This document shows positions 54,196-63,397 of a stretch of 64,000 nt of DNA, piece by piece. Origin of the DNA: Ruegeria atlantica (lineage in GTDB: Bacteria; Pseudomonadota; Alphaproteobacteria; Rhodobacterales; Rhodobacteraceae); NCBI RefSeq assembly GCF_013032505.1, contig NZ_WQCG01000002.1, positions 682,001 through 746,000 on the forward strand. Direction: 5' to 3'. Numbering within the stretch: position 1 is the first letter of the stretch; the number at the start of each line of letters is the position of its first letter. Below the pieces are notes generated by a model, which worked only from the letters and a program-made list of their open reading frames with translations, had not been told where the DNA came from and made no database searches. A program made the translations under genes and the position numbers.

Positions 54196-55688
54196 TGGAA
54201 CCGCCAAAGGGAACGGTCCGCGACTGGCTGGACCTAAGGGCCGATCAGGGCGGAACCGGGTTCGTTTTTCCCGATGGCACTCAGGATTTGAACTGGGCGG
54301 AGCTGCGCAACTCGGCCCGAAACGTGGCAAGCATGTTGACCCGCCTAGGCGTGCAGAAAGGCGAAAGCGTCGCACTCGTCTATCCCAATTGCCGCGAGGC
54401 GCTGATCGCTTTGTTCGGCGTTCTCTACGGTGGGTTCCGGGCGACTATGATCAATCTTGTCGCGGGCGACAGTGCCGTGGCCTACGCCCTCGAACACAGC
54501 GGCGCGCGATTTGCATTCGTGCACCCGGATCAAGCGGAATTATTTAACCGAACAGCCGATTCCGCCGTAACTACGCCTTTACAGATCGAAGAAGCTGATA
54601 ACGCGGATACCGAGCTTTATGATCTGGCGCCCGCAGACCATGCCCTGCTTATGTACACCTCGGGCACAACCGGTCGGCCCAAAGGTGTCGTTCATACGCA
54701 TTCCAGCCTTTTGGCGGGCGGCTGGACCACCGCTGTCGCGCATGAACTGACAGATTCGGATCGCGGTTTCTGCGTCTTGCCGATCTACCACATCAACGGG
54801 CTTTGCGTGACGGTGATGGGAACCCTCGTCTCTGGCGGCTCCCTGGCCATGTGCGAACGGTTTTCGACCAGCCGGTTCTGGGACAATCTTGGTAAAACTC
54901 AGGCAACATGGTTTTCGGTTGTCCCGACCATCATCTCTCATCTGCTGCAATCTGACACCAACCCGGATGCCCAAACCCGCCATAGGTTGCGGTTTGGGCG
55001 GTCTGCCTCATCCGCGCTGGCACCCGATGTACAACGCGCATTTGAAGAGAGGTTCGAGGTTCCCATCGTCGAAACCATGGGGCTTACGGAAACCGCGGCA
55101 CAGATCCTGTCGAACCCGCTTCCACCGGGCGTGCGCAAGATCGGCTCGCCCGGTGTTGCATTCGGAAATGACGCGGCAATTCTGGACGCAAGCCAACAGC
55201 CTGTCCCGCACGGAACCGAAGGTGAGTTGGTCATACGCGGACCAAATGTGATGCTTGAATACCTCAAAGACGCCGATGCGACCGCAGGCACTTTCACAAC
55301 CGATGGTTGGCTACGCACCGGTGATTTGGCGCGTATGGACGAGGATGGATACGTCTATGTCACCGGCCGCTTGAAAGAACTGATCATAAAGGGCGGCGAA
55401 AACATCGCCCCGCGTGAGATTGACGAGGCGCTGTATTCCCATCCCGATGTTGTCGAAGCTGCAGCTTTCGCGCGTCCCTGCCTCAGCTATGGTGAAACCG
55501 TTGAGGCCGCTGTCAAAATCCGGGATGGTTCCGAGCTGACATCACTGACTCTGTTGGAGATTTGTGAAACCAAGCTGGGTCGGTTCAAATCCCCTGACGA
55601 GGTTCACATTCTGCAGGACCTGCCGAAGGGGCCTTCGGGCAAGATACAGCGCAACCGGATACTCGAAATCGTTGACGATCAAGACTGA
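54192..55688 (+). CDS. sauT: Sulfoacetate-CoA ligase (AMP-forming acyl-CoA synthetase family)
   Basis: 498 residues. P-loop MYTSGTTGRPKGVVHTH, then FCVLPIYHINGLCVTVMGTL, ETMGLTETAAQ, WLRTGDLARMDEDGYVYVTG, and the catalytic lysine near the C-terminus in GPSGKIQRNRI. It activates an acid to the acyl-CoA using ATP. Next to a SauS-like enzyme and a TTT transporter, sulfoacetate is the expected acid. ATG 54192 overlaps the SauS stop; GGAGGGAGG lies upstream. Confidence 0.83.
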   Translation: MMEPPKGTVRDWLDLRADQGGTGFVFPDGTQDLNWAELRNSARNVASMLTRLGVQKGESVALVYPNCREALIALFGVLYGGFRATMINLVAGDSAVAYALEHSGARFAFVHPDQAELFNRTADSAVTTPLQIEEADNADTELYDLAPADHALLMYTSGTTGRPKGVVHTHSSLLAGGWTTAVAHELTDSDRGFCVLPIYHINGLCVTVMGTLVSGGSLAMCERFSTSRFWDNLGKTQATWFSVVPTIISHLLQSDTNPDAQTRHRLRFGRSASSALAPDVQRAFEERFEVPIVETMGLTETAAQILSNPLPPGVRKIGSPGVAFGNDAAILDASQQPVPHGTEGELVIRGPNVMLEYLKDADATAGTFTTDGWLRTGDLARMDEDGYVYVTGRLKELIIKGGENIAPREIDEALYSHPDVVEAAAFARPCLSYGETVEAAVKIRDGSELTSLTLLEICETKLGRFKSPDEVHILQDLPKGPSGKIQRNRILEIVDDQD

Positions 55689-55715
55689 GCGTCAGCGGGG
55701 CTGGACCGCTGACGC
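55689..55715 (+). terminator. Hairpin at the end of the SauT gene
   Basis: GCGTCAGCGG and CCGCTGACGC form a perfect 10-bp stem with a 7-base loop, directly after the SauT stop. No U-run; it lies between converging genes. Confidence 0.55.
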
Positions 55716-55736
55716 CGACCCGGACCACCAAAGGCG

Positions 55737-57863
55737 CTAGGTCTTGCGGCGTTTCGGCAGAGCGTCTCCGCCTTTACCCGATTTCGCCGCTGCAGCGCGC
55801 GCGCGATTTTTTTTGCTGCTGGGTTTTCCCTTGGGCGGCGGCGGGCCTTTGGTGGCTTTGCCGCCGGGCTTTAAGCTGGCGTCTTTACTTTTGCCTGCAG
55901 GCGCTTTGTGGGATTTCTTCTTTGCGCTCGTTGCGGTGAATTTCGCTTCGACCTCGCCCGTTGAACCGGACGCAGACGAGTCCCTGCGCGGTGCCAATCC
56001 CTGTTCTTTCGATCGGTTCGGTTTGGAACGGTGTTCCGCCGATTTATGCGGTTTGCGATCTTCGGGCTTGGGTTTCCGTTTACGTGGCGCTGGCGCGTCG
56101 TTCCAATCTACGGGGGTGGTGTCCCCTTTGCGCGGACGTGGTTTTCCCTTGGGCGCTCGGTTGGACCTTGGACGTTCAAACGCGGGCACGTCAGGCGCAC
56201 CATCTAAACGAACAACGTCTTTCGAGCCTTCTATTTTCATATCTGCGCCAACAGCCGCCAGAAAGCCAGCAACGCTAGCTTCGCGGATCTCGACGTAAGA
56301 CACGTCATCGGCAATCCGGATCGCCCCAATATCGTCTTTGGTCAGGTCACCCGCCTTGCAGATCATCGGCAACAGATGACGCGGCGACGCGTTTTGGTTG
56401 CGGCCTTCAGATAGAGAGAACCAAACGCTGGGACCAAAAGCGGCGCGCGGTTTCGGGCGGTCTGCCGTCACCGGGGCTAACTCTTCCGGCGCTGAATGGC
56501 GCAATTTGTACTGACGAAGATACGCTGCCGCGATTTGTTCGGCGGTAAATTCCCCAACCAGATGCTGAACCGCGGCCCGCTCGCTCTCGGTGATCTCGAC
56601 CTGCCAGTCATCCGATGCAAACATCCGAGCCTGATCACGTTCGTTCACGTCGTCTGCCGACGGTGCAACACCCCAATCAGCGGTGAGTTTTGCGAATTTC
56701 AGAATGCGCTCGGCCTTTTTTCGCGATGATGGCTCTACCACCAAGGCACTTACGCCCTTTCGTCCAGCTCGACCTGTGCGCCCCGAGCGGTGCAAAAGCG
56801 TCTCGTGACTATTGGGCAATTCGGCATGGACGACCAAATCCAAGTTTGGCAAATCGATCCCCCGCGCGGCGACATCTGTCGCCACACAAACCCTGGCCCG
56901 CCCGTCGCGCATCGACTGCAGCGCATTAGATCGTTCGCTCTGCGTCAACTCACCAGACAGAGCCACCACCGAAAACCCGCGGTTGGAAAGGCGCGTCGTT
57001 AGTCGCGACACCATCGCGCGTGTGTTACAGAAAACAATTGCGTTGGGTGCCTCATAATACCGCAACACGTTGATAATAGCGTTATCGCCGTCCCGCGGCG
57101 CCACCATCATCGCACGGTATTCGATATCGGCATGTTGTGTTTTCTCACTGACCGTACTCACGCGTTCGGCGTCGCGCTGATAGCGCGTTGCCAGATTTGC
57201 AATGGCACGCGGGACGGTGGCCGAGAACAGTAACGTTTGCCGCTCGGCGGGGGTTTCGTCCAAAATGAACTCAAGATCCTCGCGAAACCCAAGGTCCAGC
57301 ATTTCATCGGCTTCATCCAGCACCACGGCCCGGATCGCGGTCAGATCAATGGAACCGCGCATGATATGATCGCGCAGCCGCCCCGGCGTTGCGACAACAA
57401 TATGCGCCCCGCGCGCCAGGGCGCGGCGCTCGTCACGCATATCCATGCCACCAACACACGAGGCCAGAAACGCACCAGCATCCGAGTACAGCCAGCTCAG
57501 CTCGCGCTTGACCTGCATGGCCAACTCACGCGTCGGCGCAACGACCAAAGCCAACGGCGCGCCAGAAGCCCCGAATGCCTCGTCTTCGCCCAGTAACTGT
57601 GGTGCAATCGCCAACCCGAACCCAATTGTCTTTCCTGATCCGGTTTGCGCCGACACCAACATATCGCGTCCTTCCAGACCGGGCTGTGTCACGGCCTGCT
57701 GGACTTGTGTCAAAGTATCATAACCCTTACGGGCAAGCGCATCTGCGATGGTCTGTTTCACGGTGGTGTTCTTTGTGTCAGCCGGGGGATGCGAGCCTTG
57801 CGGTATTGCAATCAACGCATCTTCCAAGGTTAAAGACCGCCTCTTACCGGGAGTCGCCGCCAA
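55737..57863 (-). CDS. DEAD-box RNA helicase with DbpA-type RNA-binding domain and basic tail
   Basis: 708 residues. Motifs in order: SAQTGSGKTIGF, APTRELAMQ, VLDEADEMLDLGF, LLFSATVP, then HRSGRTGRAGRKG. After the two RecA domains comes an RNA-binding DbpA-type domain (about 475-550: LPMICKAGDLTKDDIGAIRI), then a lysine/arginine-rich tail of about 150 residues. It unwinds RNA in ribosome assembly or cold response. The frame has no ATG near the expected N-terminus: it opens at TTG 57863, while homologous sequence starts only around GTG 57761 (KQTIADALARKGYDTLTQVQ). The true start is one of these. Confidence 0.9.
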   Translation of the reverse strand: MAATPGKRRSLTLEDALIAIPQGSHPPADTKNTTVKQTIADALARKGYDTLTQVQQAVTQPGLEGRDMLVSAQTGSGKTIGFGLAIAPQLLGEDEAFGASGAPLALVVAPTRELAMQVKRELSWLYSDAGAFLASCVGGMDMRDERRALARGAHIVVATPGRLRDHIMRGSIDLTAIRAVVLDEADEMLDLGFREDLEFILDETPAERQTLLFSATVPRAIANLATRYQRDAERVSTVSEKTQHADIEYRAMMVAPRDGDNAIINVLRYYEAPNAIVFCNTRAMVSRLTTRLSNRGFSVVALSGELTQSERSNALQSMRDGRARVCVATDVAARGIDLPNLDLVVHAELPNSHETLLHRSGRTGRAGRKGVSALVVEPSSRKKAERILKFAKLTADWGVAPSADDVNERDQARMFASDDWQVEITESERAAVQHLVGEFTAEQIAAAYLRQYKLRHSAPEELAPVTADRPKPRAAFGPSVWFSLSEGRNQNASPRHLLPMICKAGDLTKDDIGAIRIADDVSYVEIREASVAGFLAAVGADMKIEGSKDVVRLDGAPDVPAFERPRSNRAPKGKPRPRKGDTTPVDWNDAPAPRKRKPKPEDRKPHKSAEHRSKPNRSKEQGLAPRRDSSASGSTGEVEAKFTATSAKKKSHKAPAGKSKDASLKPGGKATKGPPPPKGKPSSKKNRARAAAAKSGKGGDALPKRRKT

Positions 57864-58308
57864 TGTATAGGCGTGTCTTTTCCAACGCTCACAGGCACAG
57901 TAGTTTTATTAATGGTTTGATCGAACATCCTTCGGGCACGGTTCCAGTGCGCGCTTTCACAACCCCAATATCCTTGGAAAAATTACATTCAATGTGCAGT
58001 TTGTTCTAACTTGAGGGTGCCCGTGAGCGGCACGAATTCAATTCTAGAATAGAAATTGACGCAAAAAATAGATTTGCACAAAAGCGATGGTGTTCTGGGC
58101 TGAACCTAAATCTGGGAACTTATCTTTGCGTCCCGACCGGCATCGAAGACGTTCGCTGCGAGCGTTTGAATAGGGCAGAAATGCGGGCTGGGGGTCGCAA
58201 TTAGGCGGTTGTGCCTTTTCTGGATTTGGGCGACCGAAGGCGCAAGTATGTGCCTTCGGCCGTAAAAATGTGATCGCATCCTTTTCGACGTCCCTGATAA
58301 CTAGGAAG
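57864..58308. other. 445-base intergenic region, no gene seen
   Basis: It lies between the helicase (minus) and a minus-strand membrane-protein gene. A 94-codon minus-strand frame (58044-58328) exists but overlaps the next gene's stop, is Cys/Arg/Pro-rich and has no ribosome site, so I do not call it. Two A+T-rich blocks (about 58020-58080) could hold the helicase promoter. Confidence 0.5.
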
Positions 58309-59082
58309 TCAGTCAAACACGGATGCAATCTGATCGACGGTCACCCCTTCTTTGATCTCGCGCAGACGGGCATAAATCAGAGCGATCGAGATACCGGTCA
58401 AACCGGCAGAAAGCGCTGCGATAACCGAAAACCCGACCATCATTGCCCAGCTTCCGACTCCAGCCAACAGACCAGCACCAATTCCCGCGAGGAAATTGAC
58501 GATCCCGGCGCAAATACCAATCAGCAGCAAAGCGCCGAAGATTGGCCAGCGATATCCTTTGGTCAGTGCCGCGCTGCGACCAAGCCCGCCAAACCCGGCC
58601 CCCTCGATCACCACGGCTGGCGCAACCACCGAAAAGACTGCGTAAACCCATAGACCGGGAATGATCAGAGCGATCGATGCCAATCCGGCCAGAATACTGC
58701 TGATCGTCGTCAGGATTGCGATAGGGACAGCTGCGCGCAACGCTGGCGAAAAATAGCGAGCCAACTGAAGCGGACGCCCGAGTTTGGAATCATATGCCAG
58801 TTGCACCAGAAGGGCTGTTGTCAGGGCATAGAATACAATTTGTAGAACAATCGTCATCACCCAGGTCGTCACGTTAGAAGACGTGCTGAAATCGGGTTCT
58901 TCTACACCCAAGGCGACATCCGCCCCTACTAACATGCCCGCAATAAGTGAGCTCAAGAACATTGGCACCAGCGCCAACAGGATGACGGATATGAAATTCT
59001 TGAAGAGAATCGAAAAACTCTCACCCACGATACTTCCGACGCCCAGAAACTCTCTGTCACCATATTCTGTCGTGCTGGCCAT
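58309..59082 (-). CDS. Integral membrane protein, glycerophosphodiesterase membrane-domain-like
   Basis: 257 residues with about six membrane helices. It begins with a short polar segment and GVGSIVGESFSILFKNFISV, then VVAPAVVIEGAGFGGLGRSA, then LTKGYRWPIFGALLLIGIC. This 'E..G..AL.RS..L.KG..W..F' motif is typical of the glycerophosphoryl-diester-phosphodiesterase membrane domain and YciC-type proteins. The catalytic phosphodiesterase domain is absent. GAGG precedes the ATG. Function unknown. Confidence 0.7.
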   Translation of the reverse strand: MASTTEYGDREFLGVGSIVGESFSILFKNFISVILLALVPMFLSSLIAGMLVGADVALGVEEPDFSTSSNVTTWVMTIVLQIVFYALTTALLVQLAYDSKLGRPLQLARYFSPALRAAVPIAILTTISSILAGLASIALIIPGLWVYAVFSVVAPAVVIEGAGFGGLGRSAALTKGYRWPIFGALLLIGICAGIVNFLAGIGAGLLAGVGSWAMMVGFSVIAALSAGLTGISIALIYARLREIKEGVTVDQIASVFD

Positions 59083-59233
59083 TATGAAACCTCACTATTC
59101 TTTTGTGGTATTACTACTGCATGAAAATCGTCTAAAAGTTGTCTGCAGTATCCTTATGACACCCGTAATTGAGTTTGAAAACGGCCACTACAAGTCGATT
59201 TTTGGTCAGAAAAAGGGCAGTTGCCAGATTTAA

Positions 59234-60151
59234 TCACGGGCGGTTGTTTTCAGCCGCATAATGTTTGTCTTTGCGACGCTCACCGAACAATTGGCGCTTT
59301 TCAAGGTATTCACGCTGCGCATTGTAGAAAGCCCTTAGGAACTTCAACCGCTCCGCCTCGGGCACTTTGTTCGCGTAACTGATCTTTTGGCGGATCTTTT
59401 CGACAACGCTTTCTATGGTGGCCCTGTTGCTGTTTGACCGAACCGGCACGGTGTTCTTCTCCTGCGCCCGCAAAAGCTTTTCAAGGGCTTGCAACTCGAA
59501 TGCGCCATAGTGATCAAGCTGATGAGCGAGAAAGGTGTAACTTTTAGCTGACGCCGTCTCTTTGACCGGCGTCTGAGCCAAATCTGTCAGCAACACTGGG
59601 ACCGGCAAATGGATCACGTGGGTGCCCGCAATAAGGTCGCCCAGTCTCTGCCTGTGACGATTCAATAGCGGCACAAGCAGCCCGCCCAGAATCCAGGCAA
59701 GAGCCACCCCTGTAGCAACTGGAGACTTGTCATCGAGTGTCAGCAGCAGGGTTGCAGGAAGGAAGATCTCGGCCTCCTTCATCAGGTTCCTAAGCACCAG
59801 GGCATGGGTGCTCAGCGACTTGCCATCATGTGAAACAACCTTGATCTTCATCAGACGCTTGCCCAAAGTTTGCCCATTCCAGGCCAACTCGGCTATGACG
59901 TAATAGGGCACCCTGATTATGAAAAAGAGCAGACTGCCTATGGCGATCAGTGTGCTCGGATCGCCATACCCCACAGAAACAAGCAGAACCAGCACGGCGA
60001 CGGCGGCGATCAGCGTGATGCCCACATCCGTGATCTGAGCAGCAAGCCGCACCCCCAGCCCCGCTACCTCTAGGTAGAGAGGTATGCCTTCAGGTGGGAT
60101 CAGCTCACCCACTGATGGCGCCGTTTCACGTTTGCGTCGCCAAAGCCTCAT
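59234..60151 (-). CDS. RDD-family membrane protein
   Basis: 305 residues. The N-terminal half is an RDD domain (GLGVRLAAQITDVGITLIAA, AWNGQTLGKRLMKIKVVSHD) with about four helices, the C-terminal half is soluble and charged (VEKIRQKISYANKVPEAERL). It is the last gene of a DUF4350-MoxR-DUF58-SpoIIM-RDD operon and overlaps the SpoIIM gene by 4 bases. Confidence 0.85.
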   Translation of the reverse strand: MRLWRRKRETAPSVGELIPPEGIPLYLEVAGLGVRLAAQITDVGITLIAAVAVLVLLVSVGYGDPSTLIAIGSLLFFIIRVPYYVIAELAWNGQTLGKRLMKIKVVSHDGKSLSTHALVLRNLMKEAEIFLPATLLLTLDDKSPVATGVALAWILGGLLVPLLNRHRQRLGDLIAGTHVIHLPVPVLLTDLAQTPVKETASAKSYTFLAHQLDHYGAFELQALEKLLRAQEKNTVPVRSNSNRATIESVVEKIRQKISYANKVPEAERLKFLRAFYNAQREYLEKRQLFGERRKDKHYAAENNRP

Positions 60152-61146
60152 TTCCGTGCCCTACCGCCCAAGGTGAACCAAGCCAGCCAGCATAGTCCCA
60201 ACCCCCAGCCAATCACGTACCGGGTGCTTTTGTCCTGAATAAGCTGGCGGCCGAACCCTTCGACAAAGGCAGCGACGACCAGCATTAAAGCCGCCACCAG
60301 CGCAAGCTTCACCGCATCCCGCCCTGCATGGCGCAAAGCAGCGCGGCGGCTTCGTTGCACCGGAAACAGGATAGCTGCGCCCAGTTGAATGCCGCCGCCA
60401 CAGGCAATACAGATCGCCGACAGCTCGGTCACACCGTGGATAGACAACCAACCGCCCAGATCGCTGCCCAGTCCGCGCTCTACGTGCAACGCGTAAAACG
60501 CCCCTAGCGACAGCCCGTTATAGAAGGTCAACAGGACCGCCGGCACACAAAGGAAAACCCCAAGCCCAAACACAAAGATCGCAATGCGCGTGTTGTGCGA
60601 GAAAAGGAACGTGGCAAAGGCCCCAAGTCCCGTGGCGCTGGGATCCTGATCATAAATCACTTGCCGCAGTTCTTGAGTGGTCGATGTGGGTCCGCGACCT
60701 CCGGCCAGTTCCGGCGGCATGAACACATGATACCAGGCCGGGTTTTCCAGAAACAGCTGATACCCCGCTAAAACCCCTAGCCCCATGCACAAGAAACCTA
60801 TCAGGATGAACAACCAGGACCGACGCACTGCAGTCGGCGCCCCACTTGTAAAAAACTTGCGCACAAGCCCGCCGAGACGTTCCTGAGGGGCATAAACCGA
60901 CAGATACGCGCGCGCAGTCAGTGCCTCAAGATAGTCCAGCAGCGCCTTGTCCAACGAGATTTCGCGTGCAATCGCCAGCGATGTGGTCGCATTTCGGTAA
61001 AGCGCGGCCAGATCGCGGGCGGCTGCGAAGTCCATCCGCTGCAATCCCACACGTTCAGCTTGGGCGACCAAGGTTTCTAAATGCTGCCAGTCTGCTTCCC
61101 GCTCTTTCCGGAACCGGGCCGAGCGGATGAGGTCGCTTTCCGCCAT
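60148..61146 (-). CDS. Stage II sporulation protein M-like (SpoIIM family) membrane protein
   Basis: 332 residues. A soluble N-terminal ~110 residues (RFRKEREADWQHLETLVAQA) is followed by about five or six helices; HVERGLGSDLGGWLSIHGVT, then ELSAICIACGGGIQLGAAIL is characteristic of the family. It overlaps DUF58 by 1 base (TGATG). The organism is not a spore former, so the name reflects homology only. Confidence 0.85.
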   Translation of the reverse strand: MAESDLIRSARFRKEREADWQHLETLVAQAERVGLQRMDFAAARDLAALYRNATTSLAIAREISLDKALLDYLEALTARAYLSVYAPQERLGGLVRKFFTSGAPTAVRRSWLFILIGFLCMGLGVLAGYQLFLENPAWYHVFMPPELAGGRGPTSTTQELRQVIYDQDPSATGLGAFATFLFSHNTRIAIFVFGLGVFLCVPAVLLTFYNGLSLGAFYALHVERGLGSDLGGWLSIHGVTELSAICIACGGGIQLGAAILFPVQRSRRAALRHAGRDAVKLALVAALMLVVAAFVEGFGRQLIQDKSTRYVIGWGLGLCWLAWFTLGGRARK

Positions 61147-62423
61147 CAGATCAACTCCCGCGCTTTTATTTCCAGATAGGTCGAGATCAACTTGGCCGTC
61201 ACCGTATCCGGACGCGCATCCAGCACGGTAACCCCCAACCTCGCCAATCTTTCCAGAACCAGACGACGTTCACTGATGGTCTGGTTTGCCGCCACCAGAG
61301 TGGCAACACCATCCAAGTCCTTGGGTGCAGACCCCACCAACGCTTCGACCTCAGGATCACGGATAGTGACGAAAATCAGCAAGTGACGCTTGGCCAGAAT
61401 GGCGATGTTCTCGACCAGCAATTCTGCCGAGGTCGTGTCGATGAAATCGGTAAAAATAATGATCAGGCTGCGCTTTGGGGTGCGGGCATTCAGTTCAGTC
61501 AGCGCCAGCGTATGGTTGGTTTCATGGCCCACATAGTCCAGCTCGCTGGTCCAACTGCGTAGGCGTGCAAAGGTCTGGCGCCCGGCTCGCGGTGCCACAA
61601 AGGATCGCGGGCGCACGTCATAGGCGTAGTACCCTACCAGATCGCCGCCGATTGCAGCCGCCCAAGCCACGGCCAAAGCAGATGTAACCGCGTGGTCGAT
61701 CTTGGGTAAACCGGCAATCTCTTCGCGCATCAGGTAACCGTTATCCAGCGCTACGATGACGTGGTGATTGCGCTCGGCCCTTAACTCTTTGGCCACAAGC
61801 CCCCGCCGCTTGGCCGAACGTTTCCAGTCGATTGACTTTACGTCCATGCCTTGCACGAAATCACGAAGCTGGTGAAATTCAGATCCTTCTCCGATGGCGC
61901 GGTTTTCCTTCACGCCATAAAGCGTGGACTGCACAGTCGTGGCGATCTCGCCGGACTGGATAAGTCGAATATTGGGCACCACCCGGACCTCTAGCGTGAA
62001 TTCCAATCGCGGCACGAAATCAAAAAGCTTCAGGCGTGACGACCAATGAAGCCAAAGATGTTCAAACGCCCAGACACCGCGCCGTACACCACGACAGTTA
62101 ATCTCAGCTGATCCCGTCCCATCCGGGCCGATCATGAACTCGACCTCGGCAGCACCACTCAAACCTTTGGGCCATTTTAGCCGCGCCGTCAGGTCCTTCG
62201 GAGCGTTAGGGACATGCAAGTTAAGCACCTGCAATTCGCCGACAAAGATTTCTGGCCGCATGTCGAAATTCAACTGCTTACGACGGCTAAAGGATATCAG
62301 CAGATCCGCTGATATTAACAGTGCCAACAGCACCCATGGTGCCAACGCCAGTTCGCGTAGCCCGCCAAAAATTGCGACACTCAGAACCGACAGAACAAGA
62401 GCGGCGCAGGCAGCACTGAGCAA
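61146..62423 (-). CDS. DUF58-domain protein (VWA-like)
   Basis: 425 residues. Two N-terminal helices, then a beta-rich part, then the DUF58 signature VKSIDWKRSAKRRGLVAKEL, IVALDNGYLM and LIIIFTDFID (MIDAS-like). It works with MoxR ATPase, probably in protein-complex maturation. No ATG lies near the start; TTG 62423 (or CTG 62444, overlapping the MoxR stop) must serve as start. Confidence 0.88.
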   Translation of the reverse strand: MLSAACAALVLSVLSVAIFGGLRELALAPWVLLALLISADLLISFSRRKQLNFDMRPEIFVGELQVLNLHVPNAPKDLTARLKWPKGLSGAAEVEFMIGPDGTGSAEINCRGVRRGVWAFEHLWLHWSSRLKLFDFVPRLEFTLEVRVVPNIRLIQSGEIATTVQSTLYGVKENRAIGEGSEFHQLRDFVQGMDVKSIDWKRSAKRRGLVAKELRAERNHHVIVALDNGYLMREEIAGLPKIDHAVTSALAVAWAAAIGGDLVGYYAYDVRPRSFVAPRAGRQTFARLRSWTSELDYVGHETNHTLALTELNARTPKRSLIIIFTDFIDTTSAELLVENIAILAKRHLLIFVTIRDPEVEALVGSAPKDLDGVATLVAANQTISERRLVLERLARLGVTVLDARPDTVTAKLISTYLEIKARELI

Positions 62424-62440
62424 TCTTGTGGACGGACGTA

Positions 62441-63397
62441 TCAGCGGGGGGCCTCGATCTGGTTGAGGATGTTGTCAAGAACCATAGCAGAGCTCCGGCC
62501 TTCAATCTCGGCCGACGCACCCAACACCACTCGATGGCGCAGTGCCGGTACGAAAAGCCGTTTGACATCATCCGGTATTGCGAAATCCCGCCCGTTTAAT
62601 CCGGCCTGTGCCCGCGTCGCCGCCGCCAATGCATCAGCAGCACGGGTAGAAGCGCCAAAAGCAATTTCAGCGCTTTCCCGTGTTGCCCGAACCAGCCGCA
62701 GAATGTAGGCGAGAATATCGTCATCTAGAATGATACTGTCGATCAGCGCCCGGCTTTCCGCGAGAGCAGCTGCATCTAAGGTCTTTGACAGTACATCGGT
62801 TTCCATACCGCTTTCGATCGGGGCATTGGCATGCTGGCGCAGGATCGCGATCTCGATCGCTTCGGGAGGGAAGTCGATTTCAAGCTTAAAAAGAAACCGA
62901 TCCAACTGCGCCTCGGGTAATGGATAGGTGCCTTGTTGCTCGATGGGATTCTGGGTGGCCACGACAATGAACTCGCTGCCCAAAGAATGATCGCTACCAT
63001 CAATGGTAACCGTGCGTTCGTTCATTGCCTGCAACAGCGCCGCCTGGGTTTTGGGAGGAGCGCGGTTAATCTCATCCGCAAGGAGCACCTGAGTAAAGAC
63101 TGGACCCCGCGTGAGGACGAAATCATTGGTCTGAAAATTGAAGATCGAGGTGCCCAGTACATCACCGGGCATCAAATCGGGGGTGAATTGGATACGCCCG
63201 AATTCCAAGTCCAGTGCTGCGGCAAAACTGCGAGCCAACAGAGTTTTGGCAGTGCCCGGCGGCCCTTCCAGCAGCACATGACCACGCGCAAAAAGCGAGA
63301 TCAGAAGCAGTTCGACCACATCTTCCTGCCCTAGCACCGTTTTTCCGATCTCCGCACGCAAAGCTTCAGAACGCGCGTGTAATGTTTCAAGTGTCAT
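62441..63397 (-). CDS. MoxR-family AAA+ ATPase
   Basis: 318 residues. Walker A GPPGTAKTLLARSF, Walker B LLADEINRAPPKTQAALLQA, sensor 1 VVATQNPIEQQGTYPLPEAQ, with DRFLFKLEIDFP. These ATPases act with DUF58/VWA partners as chaperones for metal or membrane complexes. It overlaps the DUF4350 gene upstream by 11 bases. Confidence 0.93.
   Translation of the reverse strand: MTLETLHARSEALRAEIGKTVLGQEDVVELLLISLFARGHVLLEGPPGTAKTLLARSFAAALDLEFGRIQFTPDLMPGDVLGTSIFNFQTNDFVLTRGPVFTQVLLADEINRAPPKTQAALLQAMNERTVTIDGSDHSLGSEFIVVATQNPIEQQGTYPLPEAQLDRFLFKLEIDFPPEAIEIAILRQHANAPIESGMETDVLSKTLDAAALAESRALIDSIILDDDILAYILRLVRATRESAEIAFGASTRAADALAAATRAQAGLNGRDFAIPDDVKRLFVPALRHRVVLGASAEIEGRSSAMVLDNILNQIEAPR

Noticed and set aside
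58044..58328. 94-codon minus-strand frame in the intergenic gap
   Set aside because: Cys/Arg/Pro-rich, no ribosome site, overlaps the next gene's stop.
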